In this document: piece by piece, positions 1-8,167 of the stretch
Numbering within the stretch: position 1 is the first letter of the stretch
How the letters are laid out: each line of letters begins with the position of its first letter
Assembly (NCBI RefSeq): GCF_030504645.1
Contig: NZ_JAUKWQ010000001.1
Coordinates: forward strand, 682,001-746,000
Reading direction: 5' to 3'
Length of the DNA stretch: 64,000 bases
DNA from: Rhizobium oryzicola
Lineage (GTDB): Bacteria; Pseudomonadota; Alphaproteobacteria; Rhizobiales; Rhizobiaceae
Position numbers and translations under genes: made by a program
The notes under the pieces: generated by a model
Databases searched by the model: none
What the model saw: only the letters and a program-made list of their open reading frames with translations
What the model was told of the DNA's origin: nothing

Positions 1-38
1 TAGGTGCACGTGCGGAGAGAGGGGCATGTCGAGGGTGA

Positions 39-2309
39 ATGGATTTCTATGGGCATAGTGGCACAAATGCCGAGCGTGGCGATTGGCAGAAACTTGTCGA
101 GCATCTGCTGGCTGTGGCGGAGCTGGCGGGCGTGTTCGCGCGGAAATTCGGGCTGGAACAGGCCACGTTCATAGCCGGACTTTTCCACGACCTCGGGAAG
201 TATGATCCCGCATTTCAAGCCTATATCGCCAGACTTGGAGCGTCTGTCGATCATTCCACGGCTGGCGCACAGGTCTTGTGTCAGCTTGCCAGAGGCAACG
301 ACAAGGCGATGGCGGAAATCATCGCCTACGCAATCCTGGGGCACCATGCCGGCCTGCCGGATCGTCTTAACGAGACGAACGGGTGCGTCGCACAGCGCAT
401 GAAAAAGCCGCTGCGGATTGATCCCTGCTGGCAAAGCGAATTGGGGCCGCATCTATCTGAATGGATTGACGGGATCGCCAGCGCCCTGCCGCAGCGTCAG
501 GGCAAGGATTTGCAGAGGTACGCCTTCACCCTTTCCTTCATGGGCCGTATGATCTTCTCATGTCTGGTCGATGCGGATTTTAAAGACACAGAGGAATTTT
601 ACGTCTCCCTCGGACAGCGGGCGGCAGATCGAGACTGGCCTTCGCTTGGCAGTCTGCTGGATGAATTTACCAGCATGTTCGAGGCGCATATGGCGCGATT
701 CTCCGGCAAGCCTGCGGTCTCGGAGAAGTCGCGTGCGCTGAACGGACTGCGTAAAGAGATCCTTGCCCATGTGCGCGCCAGTGCGGCGGAAAAGCCGGGC
801 TTCTTCACGCTGACCGTGCCGACCGGCGGCGGCAAGACGCTGGCCTCGCTGGGGTTTGCACTCGATCACGCCAAGCTGCATGGCCATGAGCGGATCATCT
901 ACGCCATTCCGTTCACGTCGATCATTGACCAGACCTCGGCGATATTTCGCAGCGTGCTGGGCGAGGAGCATGTTCTGGAGCATCACTCAAACATCGACGA
1001 GGAAAAGTTCGATGCGCGCGAACAGCGCGACAAGCTGAAGCTGGCCATGGAAGATTGGGCAGCGCCCGTTGTCGTCACCACCAATGTCCAGCTGTTCGAG
1101 AGCCTGTTTTCTGCCCGCCCGTCAAGGTCGCGGAAGCTGCACAATATAGCCAATTCTGTCATCATTCTGGATGAGGCGCAGACCCTGCCGCGCAACCTGC
1201 TACTGCCTGTCATGCAGGCGCTGGAGGAGCTGGTTGAGCGCTATGGCTGCACCGTGGTTCTATGCACCGCCACGCAACCGGCGCTTGGAAAGCGTGAGGA
1301 GTTTCCGTTTGGCCTGCCGCTTGATGAGAGCCGCGAGTTGGCGCCGGATCCCGAGGGTCTGGCCCGGCAATTGGCCCGCACGCACATCCGTCACGCTGGT
1401 GTGCTGGACAATGCAGCACTGGTGGATGCCCTGCGTGAGCAGCGGCAGATGCTTGTCATCGTCAACAGCCGCCGCCACGCGCTTGACCTCTATAAGAAGG
1501 CAAGCGCAGCCGATCTTGACGGCTCACTGCACCTGACCACCCGCCAATATGCCGCGGACCGCCGCCGCATTCTGGCCGAGGTGCGCACGCGGCTCGATGA
1601 TGGAGTGCCGTGCCGTTTGATCGCCACAAGCCTAATCGAGGCGGGCGTGGATGTGGATTTTCCCGCCGCCATGCGCGCGGAAGCCGGGTTGGATCAGATC
1701 ATCCAGGCGGCGGGGCGCGTGAACAGGGAGGGAAAACGTCCGCGTGATGAAAGCGTTGTCACCGTGTTTACGCCTGCGGATCATAAGCCGCCGCGGGAAA
1801 TTTCCGGCCTGATCGGCGATATGAAACGCATCATCGACAAGCATCCGGATCTGACAGCACCCGCTGCCATCGCCGATTATTTCGGTGAGGTCTATTGGCG
1901 GGTTGGCAGAGAAGGGTTGGATGCCAAGGACATTCTCAGCCGGTTCTGCGTGACGCACCATGGTACGGATTTCGCCTATCGCAAGGTGGGCGAGGATTTC
2001 CGCATGATCGAAAGCGGGCTGGCGCCGGTCATCATCGCCATTGAGGACGATGCAAAGGAATGGGTGGAAAAGCTTTATCTGGAGCAACTGCCGACCGGCC
2101 TTCTGGCGCGTAAGCTTCAGCCCTTTACCGTGCAGGTGCCGCCCAAGGCGTGGGAGCGGCTTCGCGCCTGCGGCCATGTTTCATTCGTTGCACCGCATCT
2201 GCGCGGCGATCAGTTCGCTGTGCTTCAGAAAAACAGCCTCTACGATCCACAGTTGGGGCTGATCTGGGAGGATGCGGACCATCTGGCTGCAGAGGATTTG
2301 ATGTGGTGA
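39..2309 (+). CDS. cas3: CRISPR-associated nuclease-helicase Cas3, type I-C
   Basis: Cas3 is recruited by the I-C effector complex to unwind and degrade target DNA. The N-terminal HD nuclease domain shows H22 and the H50-D51 pair in the motif LFHDLGKY. The superfamily 2 helicase part follows, with Walker A (PTGGGKT, about residue 262) and a DEAQ box (about residue 378). A helicase C-terminal half ends with the arginine-rich QAAGRVNREG motif (about residue 555). At 756 aa it is full length, with HD and helicase fused. The ATG at 39 follows a GAGGG-like ribosome site; only 38 bp of upstream sequence is visible, so the operon promoter is not seen. It is the first gene of the cas operon and is separated from cas5 by 154 bp, the only large gap in the operon. 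Confidence 0.96.
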   Translation: MDFYGHSGTNAERGDWQKLVEHLLAVAELAGVFARKFGLEQATFIAGLFHDLGKYDPAFQAYIARLGASVDHSTAGAQVLCQLARGNDKAMAEIIAYAILGHHAGLPDRLNETNGCVAQRMKKPLRIDPCWQSELGPHLSEWIDGIASALPQRQGKDLQRYAFTLSFMGRMIFSCLVDADFKDTEEFYVSLGQRAADRDWPSLGSLLDEFTSMFEAHMARFSGKPAVSEKSRALNGLRKEILAHVRASAAEKPGFFTLTVPTGGGKTLASLGFALDHAKLHGHERIIYAIPFTSIIDQTSAIFRSVLGEEHVLEHHSNIDEEKFDAREQRDKLKLAMEDWAAPVVVTTNVQLFESLFSARPSRSRKLHNIANSVIILDEAQTLPRNLLLPVMQALEELVERYGCTVVLCTATQPALGKREEFPFGLPLDESRELAPDPEGLARQLARTHIRHAGVLDNAALVDALREQRQMLVIVNSRRHALDLYKKASAADLDGSLHLTTRQYAADRRRILAEVRTRLDDGVPCRLIATSLIEAGVDVDFPAAMRAEAGLDQIIQAAGRVNREGKRPRDESVVTVFTPADHKPPREISGLIGDMKRIIDKHPDLTAPAAIADYFGEVYWRVGREGLDAKDILSRFCVTHHGTDFAYRKVGEDFRMIESGLAPVIIAIEDDAKEWVEKLYLEQLPTGLLARKLQPFTVQVPPKAWERLRACGHVSFVAPHLRGDQFAVLQKNSLYDPQLGLIWEDADHLAAEDLMW

Positions 2310-2367
2310 GAAGCTGCACCCGAAGGCGCAACTTCATCGATGACGCGGGTGGCGAAGGCGCCATGTG

Positions 2368-2396
2368 GTTTCAATCCACGCGGAAAGATCCGCGAC
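2368..2396 (-). repeat. isolated CRISPR repeat-like element between cas3 and cas5
   Basis: Read on the minus strand this 29-nt stretch starts GTCGC and ends GCGTGGATTGAAAC. The array repeats of this locus also start GTCGC and end GCGTGGATCGAAAC. The middle differs from the array but forms a perfect hairpin (CGCGGA, loop TCTT, TCCGCG) in the same register, followed by the 11-nt TGGATTGAAAC that corresponds to the 5' handle left by Cas5c. The stem differs while pairing and both ends are kept, so chance similarity is unlikely. No convincing second repeat is visible about 34 nt further along the minus strand. It could be a degenerate mini-array (CreR-like guide), an mRNA element, or a fossil repeat; the function is inference. 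Confidence 0.7.
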
Positions 2397-2463
2397 GAAA
2401 GCTGCTGATGGCCGCTCATATATCAGCGCCAGAGATTAAAATTTTCAGAATACAGGGGGAGAT

Positions 2464-3132
2464 GTGACCTACGGAATTCGTCTCAAAGTCTCGGGCGACT
2501 ATGCCTGTTTTACGCGGCCGGAAATGAAGGTCGAGCGCGTTTCCTACGACGTTATGACGCCGTCTGCGGCCCGCGGCATCCTGGAGGCGATACATTGGAA
2601 GCCTGCCATTCGTTGGGTGGTGGATGCCATCCATGTGCTGGCGCCGATCCGCTTCCAGTCGATCCGCCGCAATGAGGTGGGCCACAAGGCCCCGGCGGGC
2701 AAGATCAAATCTGCCATGAAACGGGGCGACCTGGAGGGGTTGAACATTCTGGTGGATGAAGACCGCCAGCAGCGTGCCTCGCTGGTGCTGGTGAAGCCCG
2801 CCTACGTCATCGAGGCGCATTTCGAGATGACGGACAAGGCCGGTGCGGAGGATAACGAGGGCAAGCATCTCGATATCTTCAATCGCCGGGCTGCCAAGGG
2901 CCAGTGCTTTCACCAGCCCTGCCTCGGCACCCGCGAATTTGCCGCGCATTTCGAGCTGCTGGATCCGAAGGCAGACCTGCCGCCCGCCATCGAGGAAACG
3001 CGTGATCTGGGCTTCATGCTGTTCGATATCGACCATCAGGCTAAGGGGCGGCCCTCGCTGTTCTTCCGGGCGCAGATGGACAAGGGCGTGGTGCGGGTGC
3101 CGCATCCAACATCGCCGGAGGTGCTGCGATGA
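2464..3132 (+). CDS. cas5c: Cas5c (Cas5d), type I-C crRNA endonuclease and Cascade subunit
   Basis: In I-C systems this RAMP protein cuts the repeat hairpin of pre-crRNA and stays bound to the 5' handle, replacing Cas6, which is absent here. The 222-aa product begins TYGIRLKVSGDYACFTRPE and carries the Cas5c-typical YDVMTPSAARGILEAIHWKP segment. It starts with GTG at 2464, directly behind a GGGGGAG ribosome site. Its last codons overlap the cas8c start by four bases (ATGA), so the two are translationally coupled. The 154-bp gap in front of it contains a repeat-like element and an AT-rich segment (about 2415-2450) that could hold an internal promoter, though no strong promoter was recognised. 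Confidence 0.94.
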   Translation: MTYGIRLKVSGDYACFTRPEMKVERVSYDVMTPSAARGILEAIHWKPAIRWVVDAIHVLAPIRFQSIRRNEVGHKAPAGKIKSAMKRGDLEGLNILVDEDRQQRASLVLVKPAYVIEAHFEMTDKAGAEDNEGKHLDIFNRRAAKGQCFHQPCLGTREFAAHFELLDPKADLPPAIEETRDLGFMLFDIDHQAKGRPSLFFRAQMDKGVVRVPHPTSPEVLR

Positions 3133-5054
3133 CCATTCTTAGCTCGCTGGCCAGGGCCTATGAACGGCTACCGGATGCGCCACCCTTTGGCTATTCCTCG
3201 GAAAAGATCGGCTTCGTCATTTCGCTGAACGACGACGGAACTGTGGCGCAGATGGTCGACTGGCGCGACGGCGAGGGCAAAAAGGCAAGGCCGCGGTCTA
3301 TGCTGGTGCCGCAACCGGTCAAGCGAACGGCGGGCATTGCTCCCAATTTCCTCTGGGACAAGACATCTTACGTGCTGGGTGTGACGGCTGCCGAAGGAAA
3401 GCGTACGGCAGAGGAACATGCCGCCTTCGTGAAAAAGCATATCGAGGCCATCGCGGATGCTGAGGATGCAGGCCTTCGTGCGCTGGCCCTGTTTCTGCAG
3501 AGCTGGCGACCGGAGCATTTCGAATCGCCTCGCTGGCCTGAGGAGATGAAAGACCAGAACGTGGTTTTCGCGTTGGAAAGCGAAAGGTTTAAGCGTGTTT
3601 TTCTGCATGATCGACCTGCGGCTAAAGCCCTGTGGGGCCGCGTCTCAGGTGGCGCGGATGCTGAGGCCGAAATCTGCCTCGTAACCGGCGAGGCGGGGCC
3701 GGTCGCACGGCTTCACCCTTCTATCAAGGGTGTCTGGGGGGCGCAGTCTTCCGGTGCGGCCCTTGTTTCCTTCAACCTCGACGCTTTCACGTCTTACGGG
3801 CATGAGCAGGGTGATAACGCCCCTGTCTCGGAAGCGGCAGCCTTTGCCTATACGACGGCACTCAACCGTTTTCTGGAGCGTGACAGCGGCCACCGCATCC
3901 AGATCGGCGATGCTTCTACTGTGTTCTGGGCGGATGCGCAGGATATGGCAGCCATCCAGATAGCGGAAGCCTGGGCCACCGTCATTTTCGATGCTGCCGA
4001 AACGGAAGATCCCAATCAGGCAAGGCGCGACGAGGAGGAGCGGCTTCGCAAGGATATAGAGATTAAACTAAAGCGCCTCGTTAAAGGTGACTCTCTGAAA
4101 GACATCGAACCAAAACTCACTGAAGGCGTGCGGTTCTATGTTCTTGGGCTAGCTCCCAACGCGGCGCGGCTTTCCGTGCGTTTTTTCTGGGAAGGCAGTT
4201 TTGGGGAATTGGCCGAAAATTATCGCGATTACATGCGCGATATTCAGTTTCAGCCGTGGCCTGAAGACAAGGCTCAGCCCAACATAAAGCAGTGTGCCTT
4301 GAGGCTTGCGCCCGCGCGCATCGATGCGGCTGGCAAAGTTAAGTTCGACAGTGAGCAAATCCCCAAGCAGTTCAGCGGGGAATATTTCCGGTCGATCATA
4401 ACAGGCAACCGGTTCCCCGGCGCAGTTCTCGGTCAATTGCTCCTGCGTATCCGCAGCGACCACGTGCTGGATGCAACGCGCATCGCAATGATCAAGGCCA
4501 TTCTGGTCCGAAACATGCGGTTGGAGCGACGTTTGCCAACAGATACCGCAGGCAATCAAAACAAGGATTATCTCATGTATCCCGATCCTGACGATCCCAA
4601 CATCGCGCGGCGGCTGGGCCGGCTTTTTGCTGTCATGGAGCGAGCTCAATCCGCTTCGCTCGGCGAAAACGTCAATGCCACCATCAAGGACAAGTATCTG
4701 AGCGCAGCTTCGGCAACGCCAGCACAGGTATTCAACGGTCTTTTGAACTTGATCGAGCACCATCTTTCGCGGCTTCGGCGTGGGCATAGTGATGCGGAAT
4801 GGGTTCAAAAAGCCGCAGACAAAAATGGCATCACCAAAGCCGACATGGCAAAGCGCCTACATCGCAAGCTTTCTGCGGATATCGGGCGGCTCTCGGCTTC
4901 CTTTTATGAGACCGGTTTTCCCGTCCAACATGATCGCGATGAGCAGGGCTTTTTCATGATCGGTTACTACCAGGAGCGCTACGGCAAGAAGGGGGCGGCT
5001 CCAGAAGACGATAGCACGGATGTCGATGACATCGCTTTGAACGAAACGAATTGA
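3129..5054 (+). CDS. cas8c: Cas8c (Csd1), type I-C Cascade large subunit
   Basis: This is the large subunit of the I-C surveillance complex, which by family knowledge reads the PAM and helps recruit Cas3. The 641-aa protein has the Csd1-like N-terminus (SSLARAYERLPDAPPFGYSSEKIGF), a central segment with the LFLQSWRPEHFE motif, and a C-terminal region rich in helices. Its start codon overlaps the end of cas5 by four bases and cas7 begins 11 bp after its stop. The C-terminal quarter (from about residue 503) corresponds to the region from which I-C systems make the small subunit Cas11c by internal initiation. Confidence 0.94.
   Translation: MTILSSLARAYERLPDAPPFGYSSEKIGFVISLNDDGTVAQMVDWRDGEGKKARPRSMLVPQPVKRTAGIAPNFLWDKTSYVLGVTAAEGKRTAEEHAAFVKKHIEAIADAEDAGLRALALFLQSWRPEHFESPRWPEEMKDQNVVFALESERFKRVFLHDRPAAKALWGRVSGGADAEAEICLVTGEAGPVARLHPSIKGVWGAQSSGAALVSFNLDAFTSYGHEQGDNAPVSEAAAFAYTTALNRFLERDSGHRIQIGDASTVFWADAQDMAAIQIAEAWATVIFDAAETEDPNQARRDEEERLRKDIEIKLKRLVKGDSLKDIEPKLTEGVRFYVLGLAPNAARLSVRFFWEGSFGELAENYRDYMRDIQFQPWPEDKAQPNIKQCALRLAPARIDAAGKVKFDSEQIPKQFSGEYFRSIITGNRFPGAVLGQLLLRIRSDHVLDATRIAMIKAILVRNMRLERRLPTDTAGNQNKDYLMYPDPDDPNIARRLGRLFAVMERAQSASLGENVNATIKDKYLSAASATPAQVFNGLLNLIEHHLSRLRRGHSDAEWVQKAADKNGITKADMAKRLHRKLSADIGRLSASFYETGFPVQHDRDEQGFFMIGYYQERYGKKGAAPEDDSTDVDDIALNETN
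4635..5054 (+). CDS. cas11c: candidate internal Cas11c small subunit within cas8c
   Basis: I-C complexes contain a small subunit, Cas11c, translated from an internal start in the 3' part of cas8c (established for other I-C systems). Here an in-frame ATG at 4635 would give a 139-aa product starting MERAQSASLGENVNATIKDKY. That is the position and length expected, and the following ASATPAQVF segment is typical of this region. The upstream bases contain GGGCCGG but no clear Shine-Dalgarno sequence at normal spacing, so the exact start is uncertain. It is nested in frame in cas8c and would not be seen by a standard gene caller. Confidence 0.5.
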   Translation: MERAQSASLGENVNATIKDKYLSAASATPAQVFNGLLNLIEHHLSRLRRGHSDAEWVQKAADKNGITKADMAKRLHRKLSADIGRLSASFYETGFPVQHDRDEQGFFMIGYYQERYGKKGAAPEDDSTDVDDIALNETN

Positions 5055-5065
5055 GGAGTTGAAAT

Positions 5066-5941
5066 ATGACTGCCCTGCAGAACCGCTATGATTTTGTGTA
5101 TCTTTTCGACATCAAAAACGGCAATCCCAATGGCGATCCGGATAACGGAAATATGCCGAGGCAGGAAAGCAATTCTCAAAAAGGACTTGTGACGGACGTC
5201 GCCCTTAAGCGCAAAGTCCGTAACTATGTCGATCTAGTCAAAGCTGGCGAACCGCCCTATGCCATTTATATGCAAGAGAAGGCCGTTCTGAACCAGCGGC
5301 ACCAGCAGGCTTATCAGGCATTAAATCTGAAATCCGAGAAGCAGAAGCTGCCCAAAGAGGAAGACAAGGCCCGCGAGATCACACGCTGGATGTGTAACAA
5401 CTTCTTTGATGTGCGAACGTTTGGTGCAGTGATGACAACGGAGGTCAATGCCGGACAGGTCCGCGGTCCGGTACAGATGGGTTTTGCTGAATCGATCGAT
5501 CCAATTAAGACGGATGAAATCACAATTACACGCTCTTCCGTTACGAATGATCGGGACGCGGAAAAAGAGCGAACCATGGGCCGCAAGTATATTATCCCTT
5601 ACGGTCTCTATCGCAGCCATGGGTATGTCTCGGCCAGTCTCGCTGGCGATGCAACGAAGGGAACCGGATTCTCGGAGGAGGATCTTGACCTGCTGTTTGA
5701 AGCCCTGATCAACATGTTCGAACATGACCGCTCTGCTGCGCGGATGGAGATGAATGCGCAAAGGCTGATCGTCTTCAAGCATGACAGCGTTCTTGGAAAT
5801 GCGCGGGCACAGGATCTGTTCAAATTGGTCACCGTCCAGCCAAAACCAGATGTGAAGCTGCCTCGTTCCTTCTCCGATTACATCGTCACCATCGATAGGG
5901 ACAACCTGCCGGCGGGTGTCGAGATCATCGAGAAGCTGTGA
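5066..5941 (+). CDS. cas7c: Cas7c (Csd2), type I-C Cascade backbone
   Basis: Cas7 forms the helical backbone that wraps the crRNA. The 291-aa product has the Csd2 hallmark FDIKNGNPNGDPDNGNMPR near the N-terminus, followed by TEVNAGQVRGPVQMGFAESID and the central TMGRKYIIPYGLYRSHGY. The length is normal for the family. A GAGGAGTTGAAAT sequence places a good ribosome site before the ATG. The stop lies just before cas4, keeping the operon compact. Confidence 0.96.
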   Translation: MTALQNRYDFVYLFDIKNGNPNGDPDNGNMPRQESNSQKGLVTDVALKRKVRNYVDLVKAGEPPYAIYMQEKAVLNQRHQQAYQALNLKSEKQKLPKEEDKAREITRWMCNNFFDVRTFGAVMTTEVNAGQVRGPVQMGFAESIDPIKTDEITITRSSVTNDRDAEKERTMGRKYIIPYGLYRSHGYVSASLAGDATKGTGFSEEDLDLLFEALINMFEHDRSAARMEMNAQRLIVFKHDSVLGNARAQDLFKLVTVQPKPDVKLPRSFSDYIVTIDRDNLPAGVEIIEKL

Positions 5942-5945
5942 TGCC

Positions 5946-6617
5946 ATGAGTGGCGAGGGCGGCATCACCACGATGGAAGAGCGGGAGCCGATCCCGCTCT
6001 CTGCCCTGCAGCACGCCGTTTACTGTCTCAGGCAGGCGGCACTGATCCACATCGAGCGGGTCTGGGCGGATAACCGTTTCACCGCCGAGGGTAATGTGCT
6101 GCATGAAGTGGCCGATAAGGGCGGCAGCCGCAAGGTGCGTGGCGTGCGCCGGGTGATGGCGCTGCCGATTTCAAGCGTCCGGCTCAACCTCTCCGGCATT
6201 GCCGATGTGGTGGAGTTTCTGACCGATGGAGAGGCGGAGACGGCGTTTCCGCTTGAATATAAGCGGGGCAAGCCCAAGCTGCACCGGGCAGACGAAGTGC
6301 AGCTCTGCGCACAGGCGCTCTGTCTGGAGGAGATGACGGGCAGGCCGGTGCCGGAGGGGGCCCTGTTTTACGCGGAAACCAAACGGCGTGTCGTGGTGCC
6401 TTTCGATGATGAATTGCGCCGTCTGACGGAAGAGACGGTGGAGGCGCTGGCCGACGTGTTTCGCTCCGGCCGCACCCCGCCGCCGACTGCGCGGCGTGAG
6501 AGATGTCGTGCCTGTTCGTTGCTGGAACTCTGCCGGCCTGATGCCGTGGCACGTCCCGTGCTGGCGTGGCGGGCGCGCATGGTGGAGCGCAGCCTGACGT
6601 CTGAGGATGCCGGATGA
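5946..6617 (+). CDS. cas4: Cas4, PD-(D/E)XK exonuclease with Fe-S cluster
   Basis: Cas4 works with Cas1-Cas2 to trim prespacers and select PAM-containing ends. The 223-aa protein shows the N-terminal iron-sulfur cysteine (VYCLRQAALI), a RecB-like nuclease core with FPLEYKRGK and QLCAQALCLEEM, and the C-terminal cysteines in ERCRACSLLELCRP. The ATG at 5946 lies five bases after the cas7 stop; an upstream in-frame start at 5916 would overlap cas7 and adds non-conserved residues, while ATG 5973 is a further option. It overlaps cas1 by four bases (ATGA). Confidence 0.93.
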   Translation: MSGEGGITTMEEREPIPLSALQHAVYCLRQAALIHIERVWADNRFTAEGNVLHEVADKGGSRKVRGVRRVMALPISSVRLNLSGIADVVEFLTDGEAETAFPLEYKRGKPKLHRADEVQLCAQALCLEEMTGRPVPEGALFYAETKRRVVVPFDDELRRLTEETVEALADVFRSGRTPPPTARRERCRACSLLELCRPDAVARPVLAWRARMVERSLTSEDAG

Positions 6618-7648
6618 AGAAGCTTCTCAACACCATCTACGTCACCACCGAAGGTGCGGCGCTGCGCAAGGACGGCGAAAACCTTGTGGCCGAAATTGAG
6701 GGCGTGGAGCGCAGCCGCGTGCCGCTGCACATGCTGTCTGCCGTCGTCGTCTTCGGTGCCATTCATGTTTCGCCGCCTTTGATGGGCGCATTGGCGGCAG
6801 CCGGGATCGCGCTGACCTTTCTGGATCGCAACGGCCGGTTTCAGGCGCGGCTGGAGGGGCCGGTCAGCGGCAATATTCTGCTACGCCGCGCGCAATATCG
6901 CGTCTGTGACCGGCCAGAGGAGGTGGTTCGCTCCTTCCTGATTGGCAAGATCGCCAATCAGCGAGCCGTGTTGATGCGTTCGCTTCGGGATTATGCCGAC
7001 GATTATGCACCGGAAGACCGCGCCAATGTGGAGGGCGTGACCGAGCGGCTGGCAAGCATTCTTCGCCGCGTCGAACTGTCCGATAACAGGCTCGATGAAT
7101 TGCGCGGCTCTGAAGGAGAAGCCGCCAATCTCTATTTCTCCGTTTTCGACACGTTGATCCGTTCACCCGATGCTGAGATGCGCTGGACTAGCCGCTCCCG
7201 CCGCCCACCGCTCGATCCGGTCAATGCGCTTCTTTCTTTTCTCTATACGCTTCTAACTCACGATTGCCGTTCCGCTTTGGAAAGCGTGGGGCTTGACCCC
7301 GCAGCCGGGTTCCTGCATCGCGACCGGCCGGGTCGCCCCAGCCTCGCGCTGGACCTGATGGAGGAACTTCGTCCCGTTTTGGCCGACCGGCTGGCCCTTT
7401 CTCTCATCAATCGCCGCCAGTTACGTGCCCGCGATTTCGAGAGGCAGGAGGGTGGCGCCGTTCTGATGAGCGATGAGGCGCGCAAGACGGTGCTGACGGC
7501 CTGGCAGGAGCGCAAGCGGGAGGAGCGGCTTCATCCCTTCCTTGAGGAAAAGGCGCCGCTTGGCCTCGTGCCCTATCTGCAGGCACAGATGCTGGCCCGC
7601 CACCTGCGCGGCGACCTGGATGCTTATCCGCCCTGGTTCTGGAAGTGA
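6614..7648 (+). CDS. cas1: Cas1, spacer integrase
   Basis: Cas1 catalyses insertion of new spacers at the leader end of the array. The 344-aa product begins MKKLLNTIYVTTEGAALRKDGENL, typical for I-C Cas1. It carries the metal-binding residues in GEAANLYFSVFD (Glu), FLHRDRPGRPSLALDLMEE (His, Asp) and the C-terminal helical half with RHLRGDLDAYPPWFWK. Full length, coupled to cas4 by an ATGA overlap, with cas2 starting 12 bp downstream. The adaptation module therefore looks intact. Confidence 0.97.
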   Translation: MKKLLNTIYVTTEGAALRKDGENLVAEIEGVERSRVPLHMLSAVVVFGAIHVSPPLMGALAAAGIALTFLDRNGRFQARLEGPVSGNILLRRAQYRVCDRPEEVVRSFLIGKIANQRAVLMRSLRDYADDYAPEDRANVEGVTERLASILRRVELSDNRLDELRGSEGEAANLYFSVFDTLIRSPDAEMRWTSRSRRPPLDPVNALLSFLYTLLTHDCRSALESVGLDPAAGFLHRDRPGRPSLALDLMEELRPVLADRLALSLINRRQLRARDFERQEGGAVLMSDEARKTVLTAWQERKREERLHPFLEEKAPLGLVPYLQAQMLARHLRGDLDAYPPWFWK

Positions 7649-7660
7649 GGCAAGGCCACC

Positions 7661-7951
7661 ATGCTGGTTCTCGTCACCTATGATGTGCACACACTGGAGG
7701 GCAAGGGGCCGGCACGCCTGCGCGCCGTCGCCAAGGCCTGCCGCGATTACGGCCAGCGTGTGCAGTTTTCCGTGTTCGAAATCGAGGTGGATCCGGCCCG
7801 ATGGGTGAAGCTGAAAGCTCGGCTGGAAAGCATCATCAACCCAGAGGTGGATAGCCTGCGCTACTATTATCTCGGTGCCAACTGGGAGCGGCGCGTGGAG
7901 CATTTCGGCGCTAAACCTGCCACCGACCTCAACGGTCCGCTGATCATCTGA
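7661..7951 (+). CDS. cas2: Cas2, spacer acquisition subunit
   Basis: Cas2 is the dimeric scaffold of the Cas1-Cas2 integrase. The 96-aa ferredoxin-like protein begins MLVLVTYDVHTLEGKGPARL, where the YDV aspartate is the conserved family residue, and contains RVQFSVFEIEVD and the basic C-terminal part. Length and motifs are standard for I-C. It is the last cas gene; the leader and array follow on the same strand. Confidence 0.96.
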   Translation: MLVLVTYDVHTLEGKGPARLRAVAKACRDYGQRVQFSVFEIEVDPARWVKLKARLESIINPEVDSLRYYYLGANWERRVEHFGAKPATDLNGPLII

Positions 7952-8167
7952 GGCCGCTTTTTCATCCCACGCGGCTCAGCGGAATTTTCAGTGCGAACCA
8001 CAAGCGTGCTGCAAAAGCCCGGCCGGTTCGCACCGACGCTTGTTCTTTGAAATTGTAAAATAATTTATCTGGTACAGAAGGGGCGCCCTGTTCTCACGCC
8101 TTCTGGCAAGCCGGTTCGCAAAAGTGGACTTGGCTGTTCAGTCAAATCCGTGCTTTACAGCTAGACA
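7952..8167 (+). promoter_or_regulatory. CRISPR leader
   Basis: The 216 bp between cas2 and the first repeat hold no gene. An AT-rich stretch around 8046-8072 (TTTGAAATTGTAAAATAATT) is the likely promoter area. The 8-bp motif TGCGAACC occurs three times: inverted at 7991-7999, and as GCCGGTTCGCA at 8022-8032 and 8110-8120. The first two form an inverted repeat. Leader orientation is supported by cas2 lying on this side and by the degenerate repeat at the other end. Motif function is unknown. Confidence 0.7.

Noticed and set aside
2300..2333. Possible second degenerate repeat on the minus strand beyond the lone element
   Set aside because: Only fragments such as GAAGGCGCAAC resemble the repeat; too weak to call a second repeat.
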